This document shows, in pieces, positions 9,273 to 17,422 of a DNA stretch of 64,000 nucleotides (its first letter is position 1; every line of letters begins with the position of its first letter). The DNA is from JAEYZS01 sp964469265. GTDB taxonomy: Bacteria > Bdellovibrionota > Bdellovibrionia > Bdellovibrionales > JAEYZS01. The DNA is taken from assembly GCA_964469265.1 (NCBI GenBank), contig CAYXYF010000004.1, positions 1 through 64,000 on the forward strand. Reading direction: 5' to 3'. Both the position numbers and the translations under genes were made by a program. A model generated the notes under the pieces. That model was not told where the DNA came from and searched no databases. It was given only the letters and a program-made list of their open reading frames with translations.

Positions 9273-9848
9273 ATGAAGAAAACTACGCTTTTCACAATGA
9301 TTTCTCTTTGTATGTCAGCCTCTGCGAATGCTGGACTAGAAAACCCATTGAAGTCAGAGTACATCGATTTTTCCAAAATCAATTTGAATAAATACATCGA
9401 AGAGAGACCTGAAATAGTTATCGAGCGCATTCGCTCGCAGGAAGACAGCCGAGTGACTGCTTACTTTGTATTTAGTAAGAAATTAAATGAGCTGGATAAA
9501 AAACTGATTATGCAAGTTTTTGATCTTAATGGTGATGGCCGTATGGACATGGCAAAGTTTTTCAGCGGAAAAATTGTAACAAAGGCTGAGTTTGATCTTG
9601 ATTACGATGGTAAGGTCGACGATGTCAGCGAGTACGATTCGAAAACTGGCGAGCTTGTTAAAAAAACCATCAGCCAAGGTGCTACGAACCTATGGAAGTA
9701 CTGGCATAAGGGTGAACTTCGTCTCATGGAAATTGACAGAAACAATGACAAAAAACCTGATATGTGGATTCACTACAGAAAAGACAAAGTGGTCAAAACG
9801 GAAGTGGATTCAAACTACGACGGAAAATCCATTAAAGAAGTAAAATGA
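9273..9848 (+). CDS. Secreted protein with four Asp-rich EF-hand-like loops
   Basis: 191 residues with a signal peptide ending SANA (about residue 20). Four calcium-loop-like motifs are visible: DLNGDGRMD (84-92), DLDYDGKVD (108-116), DRNNDKKPD (155-163) and DSNYDG (179-184). The DxDxDG pattern is that of EF-hands and dockerin/thrombospondin-type calcium loops, each followed by a short strand, so the protein probably folds as a repeat and binds calcium in the periplasm or outside the cell. Function unknown. It is a single gene followed by a bidirectional terminator. Confidence 0.6.
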   Translation: MKKTTLFTMISLCMSASANAGLENPLKSEYIDFSKINLNKYIEERPEIVIERIRSQEDSRVTAYFVFSKKLNELDKKLIMQVFDLNGDGRMDMAKFFSGKIVTKAEFDLDYDGKVDDVSEYDSKTGELVKKTISQGATNLWKYWHKGELRLMEIDRNNDKKPDMWIHYRKDKVVKTEVDSNYDGKSIKEVK

Positions 9849-9873
9849 TCTTGAGTTTTTACGATTTGAAAAT

Positions 9874-9912
9874 AAAAAAGCCAACGAGGACCGTTGGCTT
9901 TTTTGTTTTTTA
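9874..9912. terminator. Bidirectional Rho-independent terminator
   Basis: AAGCCAACG (9878-9886) pairs perfectly with CGTTGGCTT (9892-9900) around a five-base loop. There is an A run before and a T run after, so it can serve both the rightward gene ending at 9848 and the leftward SPOR gene ending at 9929. Confidence 0.9.
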
Positions 9913-9928
9913 AAGGTGAGCTATGTGC

Positions 9929-10642
9929 TTACTGAACAATCTGTCTGACGATGGCACCTTTAAACTCTGGGTTGGCCTTCACTTGATCAAGATACTCTTT
10001 AGCAGATTTTACTGTTCCAAAAGATCCGACTCCAACACGGTACCAGGTTTTACCACTCACATCTGCAGGCACATAAGAAGCAACAAAACCTTTATTAGCT
10101 AACTTATTAACATGCCCCTTTGCTTCCGTTTCTGATTGGTGCGAAGAAACTTGGATAGTATATTTTCCTTTGATATCGGCAGCTACGCTTGAAGGTAAAG
10201 TTGGCTTTTGCTTTGGTGCTGCCTCTGGCTTAACAGCGTTTAGCGGAGCATTTCCTGTCGCAATTTTGTCTGCAGCTTTTTGGGTAAGATCAACTTTAGA
10301 TTCTTCGGTCTTTTTTGGCTCTGCAGTTGCCACACCTCTTGCGATTTCATCAGAAGATTTTCCTTCTTGAACAAACTCTTCAGCTAGTTTTGCGATATCG
10401 TCGCTAGAGAGAATTTCACTTGGTTCCATTTCCATATTATTCGATGGAATTGAAGCAGTAGTGCGTCCTTGGTTCGCATCTTTATTGTATTCGCTCTCTA
10501 AAGAAGCGAGACGGTGCTGGCTATCCGAAAACTGTTTGCCCACGAAAGTGCCAACACTAAAAGACAAAAGTGAAATAAAGAACACAAGAACTAACTTAAC
10601 GACTGTGTCAGTTTTAGAACCGCCCTGTTGATTAAGAATCAT
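9929..10642 (-). CDS. SPOR-domain inner-membrane protein
   Basis: 237 residues: a short cytoplasmic N-terminus, one membrane segment (about 14-35, VVKLVLVFFISLLSFSVGTFVG), a low-complexity Lys/Ala/Pro periplasmic linker, and a C-terminal SPOR domain (about 158-237, beginning KGKYTIQVSSHQSETEA). SPOR domains bind denuded glycan strands of septal peptidoglycan, so the protein is probably a cell-division or wall-associated factor like FtsN/DedD. I chose ATG at 10642 because GGGGGAG lies just upstream; an in-frame start 13 codons earlier (10681) lacks this. Confidence 0.8.
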   Translation of the reverse strand: MILNQQGGSKTDTVVKLVLVFFISLLSFSVGTFVGKQFSDSQHRLASLESEYNKDANQGRTTASIPSNNMEMEPSEILSSDDIAKLAEEFVQEGKSSDEIARGVATAEPKKTEESKVDLTQKAADKIATGNAPLNAVKPEAAPKQKPTLPSSVAADIKGKYTIQVSSHQSETEAKGHVNKLANKGFVASYVPADVSGKTWYRVGVGSFGTVKSAKEYLDQVKANPEFKGAIVRQIVQ

Positions 10643-10825
10643 AATTACTTTCTCCCCCAAGAAACCTGAACTATTAAACATTTAGAAATATGTTATAATT
10701 TAAGTATTACATACATATTCTTAGACTCACCATTTTATTTTTTCGGTGAATCTTCTATTTGTCAAAGCTTGAGCCTGAGGGCTACTGGGCTTGACTAAAG
10801 GACTGTTTAAGAGGCAGATATAGCA

Positions 10826-11626
10826 ATGAAAATTCCAAATGTGAACGATAAAGATCTCAACAAAATACTTCATGCAGCATTCGCAGCGGCAAAGGCAGCG
10901 AGCAAAATTCACTTGGAGTATTATGCAAACCTGAGTCGGGTTCGAAACAAGCAGGATAGCAGCCTTGTGAGTGAAGCTGACCAGGCCAGTGAAAAAGCGA
11001 TTCGTGTCATTCTTCGTGAAAAGTTTCCTGATATTGATATTTTAGGAGAAGAGGAAGGTTTAGAGGTACGATCAAAAAAAACGAGCCGCTGGCTTGTTGA
11101 TCCACTGGATGGAACCACAAACTACATTCATACATATCCTTTTTTCTGTTCTAGCATTGCGTTAGAAGTCGATGGTGAGGTTGTTGTTGGAGTTGTAGAT
11201 GCTGCAATTTTCAACAGAACTTACTGGGCTGTTCAAGATTTCGGCGCTCACCTTAACGATCGAAGAATCTACGTTTCCGAAGCCACAGAAATTGCAGATA
11301 GCCTTGTCGCGACGGGATTTTCTACCTACGGCGGAGAGCGACTGGATTTTGAAATGCAGGTCTTTCAGACTCTCATTCAAAAAACTCGCGGAGTGAGAAG
11401 ATCTGGATCAGCGGCGCTGGAGCTTTGCCTCTTAGCAGAGGGCGCGCTTGATGGTTTTTGGGAGTACGGACTAAAGCCTTGGGATACGGGAGCTGGTAGT
11501 TTAATTGTTACTGAAGCTGGCGGCAAAGTGACAAACCAAAAAGGTGAACCGTTTCATCCCGATCAAGATATTGTGGTGGCAAGTAATGGAGCCATCCATG
11601 ATGACCTTGTCAGCCTCATAAAATAA
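10826..11626 (+). CDS. suhB: Inositol-1-monophosphatase family protein
   Basis: 266 residues, the normal size for the inositol monophosphatase/SuhB family. The metal-binding signatures GEEEG (74-78) and DPLDGTTN (92-99) are complete, and the C-terminal WDTGAGSLIVTEAGG motif carries the last metal ligand. It is expected to be a Mg2+-dependent phosphomonoesterase on inositol phosphate or similar; in E. coli SuhB also acts in ribosome biogenesis with Nus factors. The exact substrate cannot be told from sequence. It is separated from the flagellar operon downstream by 211 bases that contain the operon promoter. Confidence 0.9.
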   Translation: MKIPNVNDKDLNKILHAAFAAAKAASKIHLEYYANLSRVRNKQDSSLVSEADQASEKAIRVILREKFPDIDILGEEEGLEVRSKKTSRWLVDPLDGTTNYIHTYPFFCSSIALEVDGEVVVGVVDAAIFNRTYWAVQDFGAHLNDRRIYVSEATEIADSLVATGFSTYGGERLDFEMQVFQTLIQKTRGVRRSGSAALELCLLAEGALDGFWEYGLKPWDTGAGSLIVTEAGGKVTNQKGEPFHPDQDIVVASNGAIHDDLVSLIK

Positions 11627-11775
11627 AAATCCTCTTTTTATAGATATCAGTCATCGTCAAAATACTAACTAGACGTTGGTTTTTTTGGGTCAAAAAATCA
11701 GTAAGGATTTGGCGAGCCAAAGATCAGTTCAAAAATAACACATGGTAATTGCCACGCTCTTTACTTAGGTCCAGT

Positions 11776-11791
11776 TGGCACTCTAGTTGCT
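11776..11791 (+). promoter_or_regulatory. Sigma-54 (RpoN) -24/-12 promoter of the flagellar operon
   Basis: TGGCAC-T-CTAG-TTGCT matches the consensus TGGCAC-N5-TTGC(A/T) exactly, with GG (11777-11778) and GC (11789-11790) at the required 10-base separation. Transcription would start near 11802, leaving about 36 bases before the fliL start codon. Sigma-54 control of class II flagellar genes is established in many Proteobacteria; here it is an inference from the site. Confidence 0.8.
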
Positions 11792-11837
11792 TTATTTTAC
11801 TAGTGACAGAGTTTTGTCTAAGCAAAGGAGTCTAGTC

Positions 11838-12374
11838 GTGGCAGAAGAAAAAGCCAAAGAAGCAGCACCACAAGAAGTGAGTGTAACAACAAAAGAGAAG
11901 CCCACATTATTTATCGCACTGAGTGTTTTCAATATTATTGTGGTGCTCGGAGTCGGGATTATGTTGTTTCTCGGAAAGCAGAAACAAGACCAAGTTGCGA
12001 CAATGGACCAGGTCATCGAAGGTGAAAGAATTCAGCAAAATAAAGAAGCTACTGAAGATCCATTCATTGGTGATTTTATCCCGATGGAAACCTTCTTTGT
12101 AAACCTTGCTGGCAGCCGCGGTGGAAAAATCGCAAGAGTGACTTTAGAGCTTGAGATCGGAAGCCAAAACAAAGACATCACAGAAGAAATTGAAAGAAGA
12201 AAGCCTCAGATCAGAGACATTATTATTATTTTATTATCCAGCAAAACCTACGAACAAATTTCAACAAAAGAAGGCAAGGATAATTTAAGAGATGAGATCA
12301 AAGGACGCCTTAACTCGTTTCTTACAAAAGGAAAGATTAAAAGTATTTTATTCACCGAATTCTTGTTGAACTAG
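11838..12374 (+). CDS. fliL: Flagellar basal-body-associated protein FliL
   Basis: 178 residues: short cytoplasmic N-terminus, one membrane helix (PTLFIALSVFNIIVVLGVGI) and a periplasmic domain ending RIKSILFTEFLLN-like (KGKIKSILFTEFLLN), typical of FliL, which surrounds the stator and supports torque. I chose GTG at 11838 because AAGGAG lies seven bases upstream. An in-frame longer start at 11787 would fall on the -12 element of the sigma-54 promoter and cannot be on the transcript. First gene of the fliLMNOPQR-flhBAFG-fliA cluster. Confidence 0.9.
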   Translation: MAEEKAKEAAPQEVSVTTKEKPTLFIALSVFNIIVVLGVGIMLFLGKQKQDQVATMDQVIEGERIQQNKEATEDPFIGDFIPMETFFVNLAGSRGGKIARVTLELEIGSQNKDITEEIERRKPQIRDIIIILLSSKTYEQISTKEGKDNLRDEIKGRLNSFLTKGKIKSILFTEFLLN

Positions 12375-12385
12375 GAAGGTAAGGC

Positions 12386-13369
12386 ATGAATCAAGTTTTA
12401 TCGCAAAGTGAAGTTGATGCATTGTTAGCAGCGGTCTCTGAAGGGGATGTTGCAAAACAAGAAGGCGGTTCAGGCGGCGGCAATGATAAGGGCGTCGTCG
12501 TTTACGATCTCACTTCACAAGATAGAATAATTAGAGCGAGGTTTCCTCAGCTCGACGTTATTTATGAGAAATTCATGAGAGCCTTCAGAGTATCTCTTTC
12601 TTCCGCTCTTAGGAAGATTGCAGTTCTGAATCACGCGTCAACAGACTTTCTGAAGTTCGGTGAGTTCATCAATACCTTACCGCTTCCGACTTCAATGTCG
12701 GTTTTAAGGTTTAATGAACTCAGAGGTTCTGCTCTTTTCGTTATTGAAAGTAAACTCGCTTATTCGTTGGTCGATAGTTTTTTTGGAGGAACAGATAGGC
12801 CGTATACAAAAGCTGACGGTAAAGAATTTACGCCAATTGAGCTTTCTATTATTAGAAAGGTTGTCGAGCTCGCTATTACGGATCTCGAAAATGCGTGGTC
12901 TTCAGTCTATAAAATTGACTGTCACTTTGTAAGAACAGAGGTCAATCCTCAATTTGTCGGGATCGTACCGCCAACGGACGTGGTTATTGCGTCGACTTTC
13001 GATGTCGAGCTTGAAAATGCCAACGGAACTATTACCGTAGTCATCCCCTACGCAACAATCGAACCCATCAAGCAAAAACTAGCGAGCGGATTTCAAATTG
13101 AGTCTGACCAGACAGATAAAAATCTTTGGAACTCTGTGCTCAAAGATCAGCTTCTGGAGACCGAAGCTGAAATGCTAGTGCGTCTTGGGGAGACGACAAT
13201 ATCGATGGAAGACCTTATGAGTTTGAAAGTCGGTGATGTCATTCCGCTAAACCAAGATGTAAGCGGGGAGTTCGATTTACAAATCGAAGGTGTAAAGAAA
13301 TTTAAAGCTTATTATGGAGTCAGTCACGGTAACCGTGCGGTCAAGTTAACAAGAAAGATTACTAAATAG
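12386..13369 (+). CDS. fliM: Flagellar motor switch protein FliM
   Basis: 327 residues. The N-terminal LSQSEVDALLAA (5-16) is the CheY-phosphate-binding peptide. It is followed by the middle CheC-like domain and a C-terminal SpoA/surface-presentation domain (about 250-325). FliM forms the middle of the C-ring and controls the direction of rotation. It lies 11 bases after fliL with GGAAGG upstream, and is followed by fliN, the usual order. Confidence 0.96.
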   Translation: MNQVLSQSEVDALLAAVSEGDVAKQEGGSGGGNDKGVVVYDLTSQDRIIRARFPQLDVIYEKFMRAFRVSLSSALRKIAVLNHASTDFLKFGEFINTLPLPTSMSVLRFNELRGSALFVIESKLAYSLVDSFFGGTDRPYTKADGKEFTPIELSIIRKVVELAITDLENAWSSVYKIDCHFVRTEVNPQFVGIVPPTDVVIASTFDVELENANGTITVVIPYATIEPIKQKLASGFQIESDQTDKNLWNSVLKDQLLETEAEMLVRLGETTISMEDLMSLKVGDVIPLNQDVSGEFDLQIEGVKKFKAYYGVSHGNRAVKLTRKITK

Positions 13370-13393
13370 TTACAGGAAAAAGGAGAGGGTAAC

Positions 13394-13747
13394 ATGTCTG
13401 ATCAAAATACAGCGCCTAAAGTTGAAGAAGCTCCAGAAGCTGAAGCACTTAAGGCCGTTCCACAGCCTGAGGCCAACAAGGCTCCAGACAGAAATATCGA
13501 CTTGATACTGGATATTCCACTCAAGCTGACTGTCGAGCTGGGCAGAACAAAAATGCTCGTGTCTGAGTTATTAAACTTAGGACAGGGAAGTGTTGTTGAG
13601 CTGAACAAACTTGCTGGAGAGCCGATGGAGATTTTTGTAAACGAGAAACTTATCGCACGCGGTGAGGCTGTCGTTGTAAACGAAAAATTCGGAGTCCGAT
13701 TAACTGATGTTATCTCTCCGCAAGAAAGAGTTGAGCAATTGAAGTAG
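13394..13747 (+). CDS. fliN: Flagellar motor switch protein FliN
   Basis: 117 residues: a variable Glu/Pro/Ala-rich N-terminal 30 residues and a C-terminal SpoA domain (about 35-115) containing DIPLKLTVELGRTKM, LGQGSVVELNK and GEAVVVNEKFGVRLTD, all characteristic of FliN. It forms the base of the C-ring with FliM and helps load the export apparatus. AAAGGAGAGG stands before the ATG. Confidence 0.96.
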   Translation: MSDQNTAPKVEEAPEAEALKAVPQPEANKAPDRNIDLILDIPLKLTVELGRTKMLVSELLNLGQGSVVELNKLAGEPMEIFVNEKLIARGEAVVVNEKFGVRLTDVISPQERVEQLK

Positions 13748-13790
13748 AAACTAGGCATCGAAGCATCTTGGCACAAGTGAGGGAAATGAG

Positions 13791-14468
13791 ATGAAAGCAA
13801 CTCTAATATTTAGTTTAATTCTGGGCTTAACATTGTTTTCAAGTGAAGGGTTTTCAGACAAAATTGAAACGGCTCTTCCTGACAAAAAACCAGTTGAGTC
13901 TATTTCTGATGAAGACTTATTAAAAGCTGCGCAGTGGATTCAAGAGGCCGATAAAGCCGCTCATGACACTGAAACTGTCGCCGATGCCAAAAATGAAAAA
14001 GAAGCAAAAGAAAAGAATGAGTCAGAGATCCCAGTTTTAGCACAAGCTAAAACTGAAAAAAGCGAGGCAAAGCCAGCTTCAACCTCTCGAATCCTTTGGA
14101 GCCTGGGACTTGTATTGGCCCTACTTTTTGGATTCTCTGTGTTCATTAAACGATTTGCGAAAAGATCGCCTTTAAAGAAGAACTCACAAATAAAAATTCT
14201 AACTCAGCATTATCTGGGACCAAAGAAATCTCTGGCTATTATCAGAGTAGCTGGCGAAAGCATGCTTATTGGAGTGACTGAGCAAAACATTAATTTGATT
14301 AAATCTCTTGCTTTACTCGATGATGAGATTCCACAAGGAACTGACGGAACATTTTCTCAGTCACTAGAAAGAAATCTTGGATCAGATGATTCAGAGACGG
14401 ATGAATTTTCAATTTCAAAAATCAAAGATTTTGTATCTGACAGACTTAAGAATATGAAGGAGATCTAA
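13791..14468 (+). CDS. fliO: Flagellar biosynthesis protein FliO
   Basis: 225 residues with an N-terminal signal sequence (MKATLIFSLILGLTLFSS), an acidic Ala/Lys-rich periplasmic segment, one membrane helix (about 98-119, RILWSLGLVLALLFGFSVFI) and a cytoplasmic domain with LTQHYLGPKKSLAIIRVAGESMLIGVT, the typical FliO core. FliO assists assembly of the FliP ring. The family is poorly conserved; identification rests on topology, core motif and position between fliN and fliP. Confidence 0.9.
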   Translation: MKATLIFSLILGLTLFSSEGFSDKIETALPDKKPVESISDEDLLKAAQWIQEADKAAHDTETVADAKNEKEAKEKNESEIPVLAQAKTEKSEAKPASTSRILWSLGLVLALLFGFSVFIKRFAKRSPLKKNSQIKILTQHYLGPKKSLAIIRVAGESMLIGVTEQNINLIKSLALLDDEIPQGTDGTFSQSLERNLGSDDSETDEFSISKIKDFVSDRLKNMKEI

Positions 14469-14469
14469 A

Positions 14470-15225
14470 TTGAAGAATTTTAGATGGCCTGGAATTCTAG
14501 TTGGACTGCTCGTTGTTTTAGGTGCTTCCGTTGCAGGTGCACAGGGAGTAACGCTTCCTAATATTTCCATGGGATTTAAATCTACGCAAAATCCAACTGA
14601 GGTTGTAAACACGATTAAGATCATTATGATCTTAACGGTTTTAACTCTGGCGCCAGCGATTTTAATTATGATGACGTCTTTTACAAGACTCATCGTAGTT
14701 CTTTCCTTCTTGAGACAAGCTATAGGAACACAACAAATGCCTCCGAACCAATTATTGGTAGGTCTTTCGTTGTTTCTCTCCTTATTTATTATGTCGCCTG
14801 CAATCAGCGAGATTAATGAAAAAGCATTAAAACCATACCTTGATGGAAGTGTCAGTCAAGAAGCAGCTTTTGATAATGCCATGGCACCACTTAGAAACTT
14901 TATGTTTAATCAAACAAGGGATGCAGATCTAGCGCTCTTCGTGAAACTTTCAGGTGCGGAGCAGCCAAAAACTAGAGCAGATGTCTCATCAGCACTTCTG
15001 ATTCCAGCGTTCGTTATTTCAGAATTAAAAACGGCATTTCAGATTGGTTTTATTATTTATCTGCCGTTCTTGGTTATCGATCTTGTGGTGGCAAGTATTC
15101 TGATGGCTATGGGAATGATGATGCTACCTCCAGTGGTTGTGTCACTTCCGTTTAAGATCATGCTGTTTGTTTTAGTGGATGGATGGAGCCTTATTGTGGG
15201 CTCCTTAGTCAAGAGCTTTGGCTGA
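14470..15225 (+). CDS. fliP: Flagellar type III export protein FliP
   Basis: 251 residues with an N-terminal signal peptide and four later membrane segments. Conserved stretches include MMTSFTRLIVVLSFLRQAIG, TQQMPPNQLLVGLSLFL and the C-terminal MGMMMLPPVVVSLPFKIMLF. FliP forms, with FliQ and FliR, the core export gate. The start is TTG at 14470, supported by AAGGAG seven bases upstream and the immediate proximity to the fliO stop. Confidence 0.97.
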   Translation: MKNFRWPGILVGLLVVLGASVAGAQGVTLPNISMGFKSTQNPTEVVNTIKIIMILTVLTLAPAILIMMTSFTRLIVVLSFLRQAIGTQQMPPNQLLVGLSLFLSLFIMSPAISEINEKALKPYLDGSVSQEAAFDNAMAPLRNFMFNQTRDADLALFVKLSGAEQPKTRADVSSALLIPAFVISELKTAFQIGFIIYLPFLVIDLVVASILMAMGMMMLPPVVVSLPFKIMLFVLVDGWSLIVGSLVKSFG

Positions 15226-15238
15226 TAGGGATATAAAG

Positions 15239-15508
15239 ATGACTGATGAATTAATTATGCAATTAGGTCAAGAAAGTCTAAAAACTGCAGCTTTTCTGGC
15301 TGGCCCGATTTTAATTACGGCTCTTGTGGTCGGTTTAATTATTAGTATTTTACAAGCGATCACGCAAATTAACGAGGCGACACTAACATTTATTCCAAAA
15401 ATTGTTGTGGTAGCCATTGTGGTCGTGTTCGCGGGGCCGTGGATGCTCGATGTTATGAGCAGGTTTACAATTAATTTGCTTGAGAACATTACTTATTACG
15501 TCAGATAG
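15239..15508 (+). CDS. fliQ: Flagellar type III export protein FliQ
   Basis: 89 residues, exactly the usual FliQ length, with two membrane helices (around 17-40 and 50-75) and the conserved ISILQAITQINEATLTFIPK. I chose ATG at 15239, preceded by AGGGAT; an in-frame TTG at 15218 inside fliP would add seven residues not typical of the family. Part of the FliPQR gate. Confidence 0.96.
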   Translation: MTDELIMQLGQESLKTAAFLAGPILITALVVGLIISILQAITQINEATLTFIPKIVVVAIVVVFAGPWMLDVMSRFTINLLENITYYVR

Positions 15509-15520
15509 GGGATTGATTTA

Positions 15521-16297
15521 GTGGATATTTACAACTTCTCAGAAATTCAAATCTTAGCATTTGCACTGGTTTTGCTAAGAATTTCTGCGTTCTTAGTTGC
15601 ATTTCCATTAGTGGAAGGCGCATCAATGCCTGCTACTGTAAAGATCTTACTCTCATTAGCCATCGCCATGGTGATCTTTCCAGTTGTGAGCGTTGATGGG
15701 CTTAGTACAGAGATTCTTACGGGTTCTATTTTTGCCTATGCGATAAAAGAAGTTTTTATAGGTTTATTTATAGGATTTCTAGCTAAATTCTTTTTCCATA
15801 TCTTATCAATCTGCGGAGACATCATTACAATTACCGTGGGTCTATCCTCAGACCAAGTTTTTAATCCGCATATGGATAGAAGAGTCACAAGCGTTGAGCA
15901 ATTCCACCTTATGTTAGGCGGATTATTTTTCTTAGCTTTCAACGGACATCATATTTTTCTACAAGGTGTGGGTGAGAGCTTTAACTATATTCCGTTAGCT
16001 CGAGAATCAGTGAATCTTGTGGTGATGCGAGATGTAGCTTTCCACGTACAACAGATTTTAATTATGGGTGTGAAACTTGCGGCGCCAGTACTTGGAGCTG
16101 TGTTTCTTTCAAACATGGCAATGGGTATCATCGGAAGAGCGGTTCCGCAAATTAACGTCCTTGTTACGAGCTGGCCAATTAACATTATGTTGGGATTTGC
16201 GGTGATGTTTGTAACGATCCCACTTTTTATGGGAGCCATGGGCGAAACTTTAAATTGGAGTGCCGAGAATCTATTTTCGATACTCAAGAAGCTATAA
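15521..16297 (+). CDS. fliR: Flagellar type III export protein FliR
   Basis: 258 residues with several membrane helices and the characteristic ALVLLRISAFLVAFPLV start and VGLSSDQVFNPHM region. GTG start at 15521 with GGGGAT upstream. Completes the FliPQR export gate and is followed by flhB, the normal order. Confidence 0.95.
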   Translation: MDIYNFSEIQILAFALVLLRISAFLVAFPLVEGASMPATVKILLSLAIAMVIFPVVSVDGLSTEILTGSIFAYAIKEVFIGLFIGFLAKFFFHILSICGDIITITVGLSSDQVFNPHMDRRVTSVEQFHLMLGGLFFLAFNGHHIFLQGVGESFNYIPLARESVNLVVMRDVAFHVQQILIMGVKLAAPVLGAVFLSNMAMGIIGRAVPQINVLVTSWPINIMLGFAVMFVTIPLFMGAMGETLNWSAENLFSILKKL

Positions 16298-16308
16298 GGG
16301 TTTAAGGA

Positions 16309-17412
16309 ATGGCGAGTGAAGACTCGGAAAATTCAGAAAAAACGGAAGAACCAACGGTCCAGCGGCGGGAAGACTTCCGAAAACAAGGTCAAGTTGCTCA
16401 GACAAAGGAACTTGCTACTGTTTTAATGCTTTTCGGAGCATCCCTTTTGATATGGATGCTTGGACGGTATTTTTTTACTCAAGTAGTGGAAATATTTACT
16501 AAAACCTACGGAGACTTTTTGATTACTGCGGCAAGAGATGGCGACTACAAAAACATATTCTTATTTGCTGGAAAGAAAGCAGCAAGTATTGTTTTGCCTG
16601 TTTTTGGATTGGTGTTTCTAATTGGTATTTCTTCAAGCCTATTTCAGATCGGATTTCTTTCGACCTCTGAAACCATCACGCCCAATCTAAAAAAGATTAA
16701 CCCAATGAACGGTTTGAAAAGACTTTTCTCTATAACAGCTGTTGTAGAGGGGCTAAAGGCTGTTTTCAAAGTTACGATTATTGGATTTGTTGTTTATACG
16801 ATTATTAAATCAGAGATTTTGAAGTCTCCGTTGATGATCAACTTTACGATTGAACAGTTATCCAGTTATTTTGGTGATATTTCATTTCGCTTGATCTTTG
16901 GTGTTGGTATAGCAATGACCTTCTTAGCGCTTTTTGATTACGGCTTCCAAAGATGGGAAATGGAAAAGAAAATGCGCATGACTAAACAAGAGGTTAAAGA
17001 AGAAGTCAAAACTCGAGAGGGTGATCCGCACATTAAAGCAAGAATTAGAAGAATCCAAAGAGAGCTTGCAAATAAGAGAATGATGTCTGACGTACCGAAG
17101 GCCGATGTGATCATTACAAACCCGACGCATCTTTCAATTGCGCTGAAATATGATGCCAACTTGCCCGCGCCACAGATTGTTGCAAAGGGCGCTGGAGCTG
17201 TGGCTCTCCGAATTCGAGAAATTGCTAAAGAACACGAAATTCCTATAGTTGAAAATAAACCTCTCGCAAGAACAATTTTTAAGACTCTAAAAATCGGACA
17301 AGTGATTCCGCGGGAGTTGTTCAATGCGGTAGCAGAGGTTCTTGCGTATGTTTACAAGTTAAGAAAGAAGAAGCGGTACAGAGGCAATGCGAATCCTGAG
17401 ATAGGATTATAA
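16309..17412 (+). CDS. flhB: Flagellar export switch protein FlhB
   Basis: 367 residues: four membrane helices (about 37-57, 90-115, 150-167, 190-212) and a cytoplasmic domain with the autocleavage site NPTH at 271-274 intact. FlhB cleaves itself there and switches export specificity from rod/hook to filament proteins. Starts 12 bases after fliR with TTTAAGGA upstream. Confidence 0.97.
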   Translation: MASEDSENSEKTEEPTVQRREDFRKQGQVAQTKELATVLMLFGASLLIWMLGRYFFTQVVEIFTKTYGDFLITAARDGDYKNIFLFAGKKAASIVLPVFGLVFLIGISSSLFQIGFLSTSETITPNLKKINPMNGLKRLFSITAVVEGLKAVFKVTIIGFVVYTIIKSEILKSPLMINFTIEQLSSYFGDISFRLIFGVGIAMTFLALFDYGFQRWEMEKKMRMTKQEVKEEVKTREGDPHIKARIRRIQRELANKRMMSDVPKADVIITNPTHLSIALKYDANLPAPQIVAKGAGAVALRIREIAKEHEIPIVENKPLARTIFKTLKIGQVIPRELFNAVAEVLAYVYKLRKKKRYRGNANPEIGL

Positions 17413-17422
17413 AGGTAAGTAC

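Noticed and set aside
11787..11837. N-terminal extension of FliL in the long reading
   Set aside because: It begins on the -12 element of the sigma-54 promoter and has no ribosome binding site; the GTG at 11838 does.
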